Below are positions 1 through 8,959 of a DNA stretch of 10,677 nt, one piece after another (the first letter of the stretch is position 1; every line of letters begins with the position of its first letter). The DNA comes from Halocaridina rubra (lineage: Eukaryota; Arthropoda; Malacostraca; Decapoda; Atyidae), in NCBI GenBank assembly GCA_037179515.1, contig JAXCGZ010007562.1, positions 252,501-263,177 on the forward strand. The letters are read 5' to 3'. The notes under the pieces are model-generated. The model saw only the letters and a list, made by a program, of their open reading frames with translations. It did not search any database and had not been told where the DNA came from. The position numbers and the translations under genes were made by a program.

Positions 1-38
1 AATCATAAGTCCTAGGTTCGAGTCCCGGTCGGGGTTAA
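1..38 (+). repeat. tRNA-like fragment, possible 3' part of a tRNA-derived SINE
   Basis: The segment contains GGTTCGAGTCC, which matches the RNA polymerase III B box and the T-loop of tRNAs. It is followed by CCGG, which can partly pair with the bases before the loop, with one mismatch. A short A-run (38-44) and then a long TA tract come next. A tRNA head followed by A-rich and simple-repeat sequence is the usual build of a SINE. The window starts too late to show the A box or the anticodon arm, so a full tRNA gene cannot be told from a SINE. The strand is inferred from the B box. Confidence 0.4.
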
Positions 39-48
39 AAAAAAATGA

Positions 49-404
<356 letters not shown>

Positions 405-510
405 GATTCGGTTTTACGTCACGAACTCCCTTTTCTACTAAGGGCTAGGACGGTTGCCTTCTTACGAAGGACTTGTTTTGGCAGATGTAATCGTTACCCT
501 GAGTGTATGC

Positions 511-513
<3 letters not shown>

Positions 514-586
<73 letters not shown>
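514..586. repeat. Second (TA)n microsatellite, about 73 nt
   Basis: This is an uninterrupted TA tract separated from the first one by about 108 nt of ordinary sequence (405-513). That spacer has no recognised gene. The two tracts may have grown independently or been split by an insertion; the spacer shows no clear terminal repeats or duplicated flanks to decide this. Confidence 0.96.
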
Positions 587-589
<3 letters not shown>

Positions 590-818
590 GTCAGTGGGAG
601 CTTATCTATTTTTCAAGACAATTGCAATATGTGGCAGAAAAACTTATAATTAGTTAATTCCAATTCTGTCTTATCAGTATCTATGCAATATCAGCATGCA
701 AAAACTCATCTAATACAATAAAACTAGGACACATTTATCATGTAGCAAATTTGCAAAAGAATTAAAAAAAAATCAATAATCATAATACTCTGGCAACATA
801 CAGAAACAACATCCTTCA

Positions 819-826
819 GCGCGCGC

Positions 827-900
<74 letters not shown>
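819..900. repeat. (GC)n plus (GA)36 compound microsatellite
   Basis: A short alternating GCGCGCGC block (about 819-827) runs directly into 36 perfect GA units (829-900). The GA part is a pure purine tract on the plus strand, a type able to form triplex (H) DNA. The GC block is a type able to adopt Z-DNA. Whether either structure forms cannot be judged here. Confidence 0.95.
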
Positions 901-903
<3 letters not shown>

Positions 904-2901
904 TGAGTCTGCTTATTTTCTTCAAAAAGGAAACGTATATTTTTGCTTGTAGGGCCCCTTTTTATGACTTGCCTTCCTGCCCAAATATACAAGGGAAAAA
1001 ACCACTACTACCTTTTTCACTCTATACTCGCCACATGAGCTTTGTTTTTCTAGCGTCTAAAAAAATAAAAACAAAATAACTTAGTATACAAATTAAGAGA
1101 CATCGAAGCATAAATCCATTCTTTTTCTGTTTAACATTACAAATAACGCTAGTAAAATAAACATACACATACTTGCTTATTATGACAATCTGTTCTTTTT
1201 ATAAATCAGAGGGTTGAATCAAAGCACACTCGCTGTAAGTCAAACATACCTCCGACAAACTTTAAAAAAAATATTAAAATCATATTTGATCATTATAGTT
1301 AATAAAATATGAAACTCTTGGAAGCATAACAGGCATTTAGATTAAAAATATTTTACACTAAGGCTGATATTTCAAGAGAATTTCTTATTTTTATTTATTT
1401 ATCTATACTACTATCAACAAAATTTACGATTTCCCTTTCTTACTAATCGATGCAAAAAGGACTTAAGTATCATTATTTTAAATATCAGACTTAAAATATA
1501 TGCTCTGAGAATCTCAGTTATCTTAATTAGCTCAAATGATATTATAAATTTCATGACAATGACAGTATTTAACAATAATTATCTCTAGATAAAATTCTCA
1601 AAATTGTTCATATCTTTATCTCTTTGAAATGCTACAATTATCATATGAAGGCTGTATCCACTTCTCAATATAAAAAAAAGAATATAAAAAAAGGTGTATC
1701 TGAAATAAATACAAAAAGAATGTATCTGTGCATGCAGTAGTAAAATAAAAAAAAATAATATTTCATATGCAACATTAAAGAATGACTTTGCTTAACTTTC
1801 ATAATCTCTTAAGGAATGTACATAAAAATAACATATATATATTCTTCTATTTTTCCAGAAACTTAAAATTACTCTCTATTTCGAGAGACTATACAACAGA
1901 ATACCTCAGCAGACAGGGGGGAGTTATAATTTTTTCTTTTTACCTCTACTTATGATCGGTTAGGTACTTCATTACCCCCTCTTTCTTTTCCTACTCACAA
2001 TACTGCTCGATATTCGTCTTCTGGACTTCAAATGGCTAGCTTTTGCAGGGAGATTTGCATGCAGGCGTTGGTTCCTCCCCTGTCTTTTCGGATTCTGGAT
2101 CGATTTTCATCTCTTTCAAATACAGGAATTGGCTGTGCAACATTCTTGTTGTCATTTCTTGTGAGTTCACACTCCATCCTTTATGACCAAGCTGAAATGA
2201 TAGTGGCAAACATTATCATGGCTTAAACTTCAAAGTTCTATTTAATCTATTTAGAATATTCTTTCAAACAATTAATGTAAATACTGCAGCTAGAAAAAAA
2301 AATCATTCTTAGAATTGCATCCTTTATCACTTAATATCTCTCTTGGAATTCCGAAAATCGAATAATTATCTCACTGGCAGAGTAGGGAACAAAAAAAATT
2401 AAATAAAATAAAAGCTGCATCTTGGCCATACATGGGCAGGTGGTACTCCACTACATTGCCTCTCGAAGCATTTACATAAACATATCTCCTAATATATATT
2501 TCAACGACTACATCACCTCCCATTAAAGCTATGCGCATATCAACAAATACGTCTTTTCAATTGCATATGGCTTGCAGTAAGACATGTGTGATGCAGGGGA
2601 AGGGTCCTCCGAGACCCAATCCCCATCCTGCTTCTTAACGAACTCCTCGCGATTCCACCCACAAGTGCACCCCTCCCATGATACCCCTGTTCAGTCATAA
2701 CCTTTCTTCTCTCACTCGCCACTCTCAAAACTCGCACTCTCTTTCTTTCTGTACAACTCCCCTTCCAGTTACTCTTCTATTTACAACGCGTTGGTTTCTT
2801 TTCCCCGTCACTCTTAAGGAGTGTGTATGAAATTGCAATTGTCTCCTATAGCCGCATGACTGTGTCAGCGGTCACAGGTCCTCTCTATACTCCCCATCTA
2901 C
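901..2901. other. AT-rich non-coding stretch, no gene seen
   Basis: The sequence is strongly AT-rich with many short A and T runs and stops in all frames. An ATG-started frame of 64 codons at 2032-2226 (plus) has no recognisable domain and no supporting context, so I do not call it. The section 2540-2740 is less AT-rich and could be a dispersed-repeat fragment; on the minus strand two overlapping frames stay open for 40-65 codons, neither recognised. No tRNA, rRNA or transposon terminal repeats were found by eye. Confidence 0.6.
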
Positions 2902-2930
2902 GGGATGGTAGGGCAACACCCTAACCTCCC
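2902..2930. other. Short strong hairpin
   Basis: Twelve bases (GGGATGGTAGGG) are followed by a CAACA loop and then CCCTAACCTCCC. The arms pair over 11 base pairs, broken by one bulged base on each side. It stands out as GC-rich within AT-rich DNA. No T-run or histone-type context follows, so I give it no function; it may be part of a dispersed-repeat RNA fold. Confidence 0.5.
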
Positions 2931-3697
2931 TATCAAGGCACATTTACTCTACTCTCTTTCCCCGCCTGCATAACATTTTAAAGAACAGAAAAATAACTTG
3001 TTATATTGAACAGCAATAATCTAAATGACATCACACAATTCTATGATTCTTCAAAGGATATGGCATACACATATTTTAAAAGGAAAAAACTCAGTACAGT
3101 AACTTTTACTTTATAATAACAAAGTTGAGAGATCGATCGGTAATATCCACATTCCTTTCTTGGAAAATAGTACATGTGATAAAAGAAAAACCTTAAAAGC
3201 AGATTCAAGTTTATTTCTCAATATAATTCTTACGCGCATTTCGGAGTATACAAATACTCTACAACCTATATTTTATTCATAAACACTCACCCCCTCGAAC
3301 GTTACTCAGTAAAATTACTCTACTTCCACTTTAGATAAGGAACATAAAAATGATATTACACGTACATTAATTTTTTCTCAATTAAAATCAATGCCTTTGC
3401 CTGTTTAATGTTTAACTTAGGCAATAATAAAATTAAATTGAACACCCTTCAAACGCAATTACTCGTTACATTGTTTAAATGATAACAACAAAACTTGAGT
3501 TTATCACTGCTCATAGCTATTAGTACAAATTATCTAGTTTAGTAATGGGCACAGAATTTCTCCTTCTATTAATTTACTAAAGACACTCCCTTTTATATGT
3601 GGGGTAGCTGAGTCAAAGCATAACTACAAAGTAAAAGAGCAGAGTCCTCCTACCTCAATTTCTTTTAATAATTGTCCCATTATTCACTGGATAAAAA
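2931..3697. other. AT-rich non-coding stretch, no gene seen
   Basis: This stretch is AT-rich with frequent stops on both strands and no recognised motif. It lies immediately 3' of the decayed minus-strand frame that ends at 3698. If that frame was once a gene, this would be its 3' flank. I see no clear AATAAA followed by a GT-rich region on the minus strand close to the stop. Confidence 0.5.
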
Positions 3698-4318
3698 TCA
3701 CAAGTACTTAGCCATTTTGGGATGCTGCCTGAAGAACGTCATGGCCACTGGTACTGGAGGAGGAGCTTTTCCTTTCTTCTGGGCTTGTTGGTTTTCTCAC
3801 TGACGTCGTCTATATGTCTCGTAAAATTGCCGATTCACCATCCCAGTCATCTTTTTAGTCAAATTCAGCAACAGATAACTCCTGGTGGGAGCGTTGTTTC
3901 TCAAAGCAACATTCACAGTGCTCTGCACGGTGAAATATGTGAATCATGTTGAATTTTTCTCCCAATTGGACCACTCAGTTCACCAGTTGACATTTTTCAA
4001 CCTTTGTGAACGAAGTTTCAGCAACTTATCTTCAGAGTCAAAATGCTTGAAATGATTCATACTGCAGGGTGCCTTTCCTATATGGGGACGGGGGTGAGGT
4101 ATAACTTGCTGTGCTTTCTCTAACATCTGAGAGTCGTCGGAGTTTGAGGCGTCGCTCTCGATGTCTGTATCGTCGGCGTCGCTGTTGACGCCACCGTTGG
4201 CCACACTATCTCTCCTTGAGGGTGCGGTCTCGCCGTTCCTTTTTGGCGTCTTGAAGTTTTTTATAACTTGAGGATTTGACAAATCTTTTCCACCTCCGAC
4301 GTTGCTTCCAGAGATACC
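3698..4318 (-). pseudogene. Decayed or recoded frame of about 206 codons, unknown protein, broken only by TGA
   Basis: One minus-strand frame runs from just after a TAG at 4319-4321 to a TGA at 3698-3700, interrupted only by three in-frame TGA codons (3980-3982, 3944-3946, 3797-3799) and with no frameshift apparent. The first half is hydrophilic, with a basic stretch (KNFKTPKRNGE) and then an acidic Asp/Ser-rich run (DADDTDIESDASNSDD) that suggests a disordered region. The second half looks globular and basic (VNRQFYETYRRRQ) and ends KGKAPPPVPVAMTFFRQHPK before MAKYL. Parts are CpG- and GC-rich, unlike the flanks. There is no ATG near the 5' end, so it may start at a splice acceptor (an AG precedes it) or be a fragment. 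TGA in place of CGA (Arg) by CpG deamination would explain all three stops. I do not recognise the family. A live exon or a transposon-encoded protein are alternatives. Confidence 0.5.
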
Positions 4319-4321
4319 CTA

Positions 4322-5038
4322 TTATCTGTGTTTTGCATTTTTTCACGCCACGAGATGCACTGGCCTATATATCTTTTTATCTCTTCACTGTAATTTAGGC
4401 GTGGTATCGTCCTGAGCTGCCACCACTGTCGTATAGTGTTATTCTAAGACTCTGCTTATTCTATAGCGTGCAAGGTGATAACAGATATGCACAGGCTGAT
4501 TTTCATTAAGTTTATTTAGTTCTACACTTATTCTATACCTCAAAGCTCCCCGTCCACTTAAGGTAAAATCTAAGATCTTATTCGTGCCCCTGCAAACTTC
4601 TAACAGAAACTGTCCTCTCTAACTGCTTCTTACTTTCTTGTACGACCAAGATGACAGGGCGTGTTAGGTTTGGACAGCCTCAGCCAATAGGCTTCTAAAG
4701 AAAAGGGGATGCCCGACCGTTTCATGTTGTGTTAGGGGCATGGCTATTAGAAGGCCAATCGGACACAAGGAGGGCTTATATGTGTATTTTCACAGATGCA
4801 TGCGGATACGTACATGTAGATATTGGTTTTCGGCTCTCGTGGGAATGACTTGAACTATGTGACAATTTTGACCTCTATCAGCAACTGGCGCCGATGTGTT
4901 AGAGGCCTATGGGTTAAACCATAAATCTCTTGTCATTTCTCTGTAAACATACATCCTGCCCAGGAAACCAACACTGGAAAATATCAGTTATGCACTTGAA
5001 CTCCCCTGACACCACATGGGCTATGTCCTCTAACACTT
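4322..5038. other. Intergenic stretch with mixed composition, no gene seen
   Basis: Stops occur in all frames and no protein family is recognised. A 68-codon plus-strand frame at 4930-5136 runs into the antisense of a LINE fragment and is judged a shadow. The middle of the stretch (4660-4790) is less AT-rich and holds two CCAAT motifs plus an imperfect inverted repeat, GGCTTCTAA (4690-4698) against TTAGAAGGCC (4747-4756). The section 4930-5038 may be the 3' untranslated end of the adjacent CR1-like element, but I cannot place its exact end. Confidence 0.5.
4684..4782 (+). promoter_or_regulatory. Possible promoter: two CCAAT boxes and a TATA-like site
   Basis: CCAAT occurs at 4684-4688 and again at 4755-4759, both preceded by G and on the plus strand. 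A TATA-like TTATATG follows at 4776-4782. The order fits a classical RNA polymerase II promoter, but the second CCAAT is only about 20 nt from the TATA-like site, closer than usual. No coding region follows on the plus strand. It could be coincidence or a promoter inside an unrecognised repeat. Confidence 0.2.
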
Positions 5039-6132
5039 CTAAATTAAAATTTCTTCAAGACAGTCTCCTTGTCGGTTCCATTTTTGTACTAAGTGATACC
5101 TATCAAGTTTGCTTTGAAAACTATGAATTGAGTTAGCATTAACTACCTCCTCCCTCAGAGAATTCCAATCATCAACTACTCTTACACCAAAATAGTACTT
5201 CCTTACATCCTGCAAAGAAGTTTTCTTACTAAGCTTCAAATTATGACCTCTAGTTCTAGAGCTAGCCATATCAAAATATCGATCCTTAGCCACTCTGTTA
5301 AAAACTTCAAGAAATTTAAAAAAACATCACCATATCCCTCTTCATTCTTCACGCCTCAAGTCAATGTAAGTCTAATTCTCTCAGCCTCTCCTCATAACTG
5401 AGATTTCGTATTTCTGGTTATTATTTGCTTTTTCAAGTGTGGATTCCAAAATAGGGCTACATATTAAAGCTTTGGTTTCACATAAGTTGCATAAATATTT
5501 CTGAGCATCTCCTTGTCCATGTGTCTGAAGGCTACCCTTATATTTGCTAAGAAAGCATATGGTGCCTTTACTATGTCATTTATATGCAGTTCCGGAGACA
5601 AATCTGCCAGTTTGTTTACTCCTAAGTCTCTTTCATTTTCTGTACCTTGAGGTTCTGCTCTGCTATTGAGTATCTGAGCTTGGGCCATCTTGCACTTGTA
5701 CCCATTTTCATTGCCTTACATTATGAAGTATTGAATTTCATTAGCCAATTATCTGACCACTCATACAGACTATTCAGTTTTTCCTGACGTTCTCTACCAT
5801 TGTTCTCGTCTCTTACTTTTTTCAAAATCTTTGCATCATCTGCAAACACATTTAAAAGGAGTTTACAGGTTCTGGTAGGTCATATGCGCATACCTGGACA
5901 AAAGGGGCTCTAATGCTGAACTCAGTGGAACCCCACTAATAACCCTTCTCCAGTTACACACTGAGTGTCGTACTTTAACCCTCTGGTCCTTTCCCTCTAA
6001 GTATGCTTTTATCCCTTCTTAGACATTTCCACCTATTTTTGTCATTACTTGCAGCCTCTTAGTAAGTCACCCATGAGGGACCGTATCAAATGCCTTCTGG
6101 AAATCTAAGACTATGCAAAGTGTGTAATTACC
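5039..6132 (-). mobile_element. CR1-like non-LTR retrotransposon fragment, decayed reverse transcriptase
   Basis: Read on the minus strand, this encodes the second half of a LINE reverse transcriptase, with frameshifts and stops. In order: motif A region DFQKAFDTVPH (about 6079-6106); a degraded motif B, GVPLSSALEPLL instead of GVPQGS-type (about 5910-5945); and the catalytic FADD at 5835-5846, still intact, followed by AKIL and later YEWSDNWLMKFN. The thumb (RDLGV, within the frame 5464-5688) and the post-RT region follow: FWNPHLKK near 5440-5455, RTRGHNLKL and the frame 5039-5293 with VRVVDDWNSL. This word order is typical of CR1/L2-group LINEs. The endonuclease and the first part of the RT are missing. 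Compared with the 8960-9360 copy, about 45 nt encoding a segment like INKLEKVQ are deleted near 5420. It is not functional. The family assignment is from remembered motif patterns. Confidence 0.8.
5071..5416 (-). repeat. Direct repeat, copy 1 of the CR1-like 3' region (partner 8960-9305)
   Basis: The 346 nt align end to end with 8960-9305 in the same orientation, with many scattered substitutions (roughly 85% identical by eye) and only small length changes. Shared landmarks include TCGGTTCCATTTTTGTACT at one end and CTCAGCCTCT near the other. Both encode the C-terminal end of the LINE polymerase, so they are two independent copies of one family, not LTRs. Confidence 0.85.
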
Positions 6133-6140
6133 TAATTGTA

Positions 6141-6160
6141 ATATTTTTTTTATTTTTTTT
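6141..6160 (-). other. A-rich 3' tail of the Jockey-like LINE
   Basis: On the minus strand, the run of A interrupted by single T residues directly follows the end of the C-terminal domain. It marks the 3' end of the element, as expected for target-primed reverse transcription. The sequence on its far side (6121-6132) already belongs to the CR1-like palm domain, so the boundary between the two elements is within about 10 nt. Confidence 0.75.
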
Positions 6161-6539
6161 ATGAGCATGCCACTGGGACAGGTAAGAAAATTGCCCTCAT
6201 CAATAAAGGCCCGGGCAAGAAGAAAACAATAAGATGAAGAAAAAGTAAGAGGTTAAGGACAAGGCAGAGATGAAATAGTGATACGTAAAAGGAACAGGAC
6301 AGGCTGGAAGAATAGTTGAAGTACTGAGGACCTACATATATATGGCAGGAGTAGGCCTTCGGATGTCGATAGACCCATTTTTTGAAGGAAGATAGGTTAT
6401 AAAAAGTCGGAGAGACAGAAGAAGGAAGAGAGTTCCAGAGTCTGGGAGCGGATGGGAAAAAGCAGTTGCTGCACCGACCAATCTGAGAGCTGCAAATCTC
6501 AACACAGTTCCTGTGCGGCGAGGCTGCTTTGCCTCGGTA
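6159..6539 (-). pseudogene. C-terminal end of the Jockey-like polyprotein, single copy
   Basis: An open minus-strand frame reads HRNCVEICSSQIGRCSNCFF, then PSAPRLWNSLPSSV and NLSSFKKWVYRHP, a C-terminal signature commonly seen after LINE reverse transcriptases (LWNSLP). A hydrophobic stretch (about 6190-6300) follows, ending PVACS before the stop, which lies at the A-rich tail. The hydrophobic end may be 3' untranslated sequence read through. One frameshift lies close to 6540, where the preceding CIPPP segment is in another frame. Confidence 0.75.
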
Positions 6540-7330
6540 GTGGGGGAGGGATGCAACTTGCCAACTCATCAGAGCAGCAATGGAAGTAGTAGGGATTGAA
6601 AAAAGGAAGAGATGATACCTTACTGCGAAGAGAATGACATTCCATATTAAAATCAAGAGAAGGGACATTAATGAGTCTGATTGCCTTAGATTCAACCCTA
6701 TCAAGGAGATAAGTATATGAAGAAGCACCCCAGATGTGTGAGCAGTATTCTAAGCAGGGTAGGATAATACCTTTCTAGATATGAAGTAGCTGTTAAGATA
6801 AAAAGAAATGACTAAAACGAAACAGAACCCCCAATTTTTTGGATGCAGATTTAGAAATCTGGATTAAGAGATTCCTCCAGGACAAGTTAGAGGCCATCTG
6901 GATTCCTAATATGTTAACCGCATTAAGAGGGTATATATTGTAAGTTTTAAAAACAACAGGGCTATCAGGAAGGGAAGAGTATAAAGAGATAGCCGGAAAC
7001 TGTGTCGTTGAGATCTTAATTTTACTAGATTTGGATGCTCCATTCAGATACCCTCTGCAAATTGGAGTTGAGAGCAGAAGAAAGATTGATGCATGACTGA
7101 TTACGAGTAGCAGATGAAGGTTGTGAAGAAAAAGCAGAGGAAAAATGAAGTGTAGAATCATTGACAAAGGCGTGGAAAATAGAGGAGGATGGGGAATGAA
7201 GAAGATTATTGATGTAGAGAAGGAACAGAGTAGGTGAGAGAAGAGAGGCCTATGGAACACAACTGGTAACAGGGCATGGGCTAGATGTTGTGCCGTCAAC
7301 ATCCTCTGATATAAAATGGTCAGAAAGAAA
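6540..7330 (-). repeat. Tandem copy A of the LINE catalytic half, catalytic Asp lost
   Basis: This copy follows copy B directly on the minus strand and repeats the same protein segment. Motif B is broken by a stop (CVP*AS, near 7245-7260). Motif C reads FVND (7157-7168), so the first catalytic Asp has become Asn. Later parts match well: LGIQMASNLSWRN and SASKKLGVLFRF in the frame 6793-7356. At 6540 the sequence passes into the C-terminal region, which occurs only once. The shared sequence around both ends is a C-rich string (plus-strand GTGGGGGAGG at 6540 and GTGGGGGGAG at 7331), which places the junction precisely. Confidence 0.85.
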
Positions 7331-8134
7331 GTGGGGGGAGGTATGCAACTTGCCAACTCATCAGGGCAGCAATGGAAGTAGTAGGGATAGAAAAGAGAAG
7401 GGGATGATACCTTACGGCAAAGAGAAAGACATTCCAGATTAAAAGTAAGAGAAGGGTTATTAATGAGTCTGACTGCCTTAGATTCAACCCTATCGAGGAG
7501 GTAATTATATGAAGAAGCACCTCAGATGTGCGAGCAGTATTCTAAGTAGGGTATGATAATACCTTTATAGATATTAAGTAACTGTGAAGAGGAAAATTAA
7601 TGACGAAAACGAAACAGAACCTCCAATATTTTGGTTGCAGATTTAGAAATTGGGATTATGTGATTCCTCCAAGACAAGTTAGAGGCTATCTGGATTCCTA
7701 ATATGTTAATAGCATTAAGAGGGTATATTTCGTTAGTGTCGAAGACAATAGGGCTATCAGGAGAAGACAAAGAGATGACCAGTTACATACATTTTGTTTC
7801 AAACTGTGTGGATGAGGCATTAAATTTAAAAAATTTTGGGTGTCCCACTCAGATTCCCTCTGCAAATCGGAGTTGAGAGCATAAGAAAGAGTGATACGCG
7901 ACTGATTACGAGTAGCAGATGAAGGTTGTGATGATAAGGCAGAGAAAAGATGAAGGGTAGAATCATCGGTAAAGGTGTAGAGAAAAGAGTAGGATGGGGT
8001 ATGAAAAAGATCATTGATGAAGAGAAAGAAGAGAGTAGGTGAAAGAATAGAGCCCAGTGGAACACAACTGGTAGCAGGGAATGGGCTAGATGTTGTGCCA
8101 TCAACAGCCTAAGATATAAAATGGCCAGAAAGCA
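7331..8134 (-). repeat. Tandem copy B of the LINE catalytic half (motif B to post-RT)
   Basis: This is the upstream member, in minus-strand reading order, of a direct tandem duplication whose partner is 6540-7330. It encodes VDGTTSSPF, a changed motif B (CVPLGSILSPTLFFLFINDL), and motif C as FTDD at 7962-7973, where the usual second residue Ala is Thr but both Asp are kept. It continues with ATRNQSRITLSYALNSDLQ, then after a frameshift with LGIQIASNLSWRNH, LEYCSHI (about 7525-7545) and LLDRVESKAVRLIN. It ends in a Pro-rich stretch at the junction near 7331. Copy B is longer than copy A by about 13 nt. Confidence 0.85.
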
Positions 8135-8648
8135 AACTGAAAATCAGAAAACAGAGAGAAAGGGTGAAGCTATAAGCAAGGAGTTTGGTCAAAAAAGCCT
8201 TGTGCCAGACTATGTCAAAAGCCTTCGAGTTATCAAGGGAAACGAAAAAGGATCCCCCATAGTTCCTCAGGGAATATGACCATACATGAGTGAGAAAGGA
8301 CAGGAAGTCACCAGTGGATCTTGCCTTATGGAAGCCATACTGGTGACTGGAGATAAGCAAGATAAATGCAGGACCTTTCAATAAGTGAGAATTGAGTATA
8401 GTTTTAAAAACTTTAGCGATAGCAGAGGTCAGTGCAATCGATCGGTAGTTTGAAGGAACAGAGCAGTCACCCTTTTTGGGGACAGGTTGCACTAGAGCAT
8501 GCCTCCAAGATGAAGGATAGAGACTGCTTGAGAGAATGAGGCAAAAAAGATGGTAAAACACTGTAGCCAGTTTAACTGCATATTCCTTAAGGAACCTTCC
8601 AAGAATACCATTGAGTCCAGATGACTTGTTTTCATCTTTAGGGAGCAA
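8109..8648 (-). pseudogene. Reverse transcriptase N-terminal half (fingers and motif A) of the Jockey-like element
   Basis: An open frame of about 179 codons encodes the start of the RT: residues 20-60 resemble the fingers region, and VQPVPKKGDCSVPSNYRSIA lies near residues 53-72. A HQYGFHKARSTGDFLS segment follows, then motif A, LDNSKAFDIVWHKA, at about 8200-8240, with the Asp that normally binds metal. The frame stops at a single TAG (8109-8111) inside the segment before VDGTTSS. Beyond that stop the same frame continues into motifs B and C of the next feature. The displayed start is arbitrary: upstream homology (8650-8950) lies in other frames, so at least one frameshift separates the linker from this part. 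Confidence 0.85.
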
Positions 8649-8959
8649 AGGGACTTATGATCTTTGTACGAAAAAGGGATAAAGGAGGGCATAAGGTTAA
8701 AGAGTGCTCTGGAACCACTTATGGAAGAGTTGGCAGAAAAATGAGAGCCAAGGAGAGTGACTTTGTCAGTGGTAGAGCTAGCTATAGAACCATCAGAACA
8801 CTTGAAAGGGGGAAAGCTTGAGTTACAGTAGGTCTTCGAGAGTTTTTGTCTAAGGATCGGAAATATTTATCTGTGGGAGATGAGATAAGGTTATCAACTC
8901 TCCCTCTCATAATTATGGTTTTGGGAAAGAGCCCTATGCTCGTATCTCCCCATTACCTG

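Larger units (their letters stand above)
6141..8951 (-). mobile_element. Jockey-like non-LTR retrotransposon, 5'-truncated, internally duplicated
   Basis: Read on the minus strand, the element begins in the linker before the reverse transcriptase (FPKTIIMRGRVDNLISSPTD, about 8850-8925), passes through the RT palm and thumb, then a C-terminal domain, and ends in an A-rich tail at 6141-6160. The apurinic endonuclease that precedes the RT in this group is absent, which fits 5' truncation during reverse transcription. The wording (LVQPVPKKGD, NYRSIALTSAIAKVF, KAFDIVWHKA, LGIQIASNLSWRN) matches Jockey-type elements I recall as common in decapod genomes; the clade name is recalled, not searched. 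The catalytic half occurs twice in tandem. Frameshifts and stops make it non-coding. A clear target-site duplication was not found. Confidence 0.85.

Noticed and set aside
2032..2226. 64-codon plus-strand frame with ATG
   Set aside because: It has no recognisable domain, and a frame of this length is expected by chance in about 10 kb.
2540..2737. 65-codon minus-strand frame
   Set aside because: An overlapping frame looks equally plausible and neither is recognised. It is more likely part of a GC-richer repeat fragment.
2918..2926. Telomere-type CCTAA repeat
   Set aside because: Only a single CCTAACC occurs; there is no array.
3722..3952. 76-codon plus-strand frame with a hydrophobic start
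   Set aside because: It is antisense to the longer, compositionally coherent minus-strand frame 3698-4318.
3797..3982. Selenoprotein or stop-codon recoding to explain the in-frame TGA codons
   Set aside because: Three TGA codons with no Cys-like context and no SECIS seen. CpG decay of CGA codons is simpler; kept only as an alternative to test.
6332..6556. 74-codon minus-strand frame overlapping the LINE C-terminal region
   Set aside because: It is a shadow: the family-like words in this stretch lie in the neighbouring frames.
6127..8958. ATTACCT at 6127-6133 and 8952-8958 as a target-site duplication of the Jockey-like element
   Set aside because: The 7-nt match does not abut the A-rich tail directly and could be chance; no longer duplication was visible.
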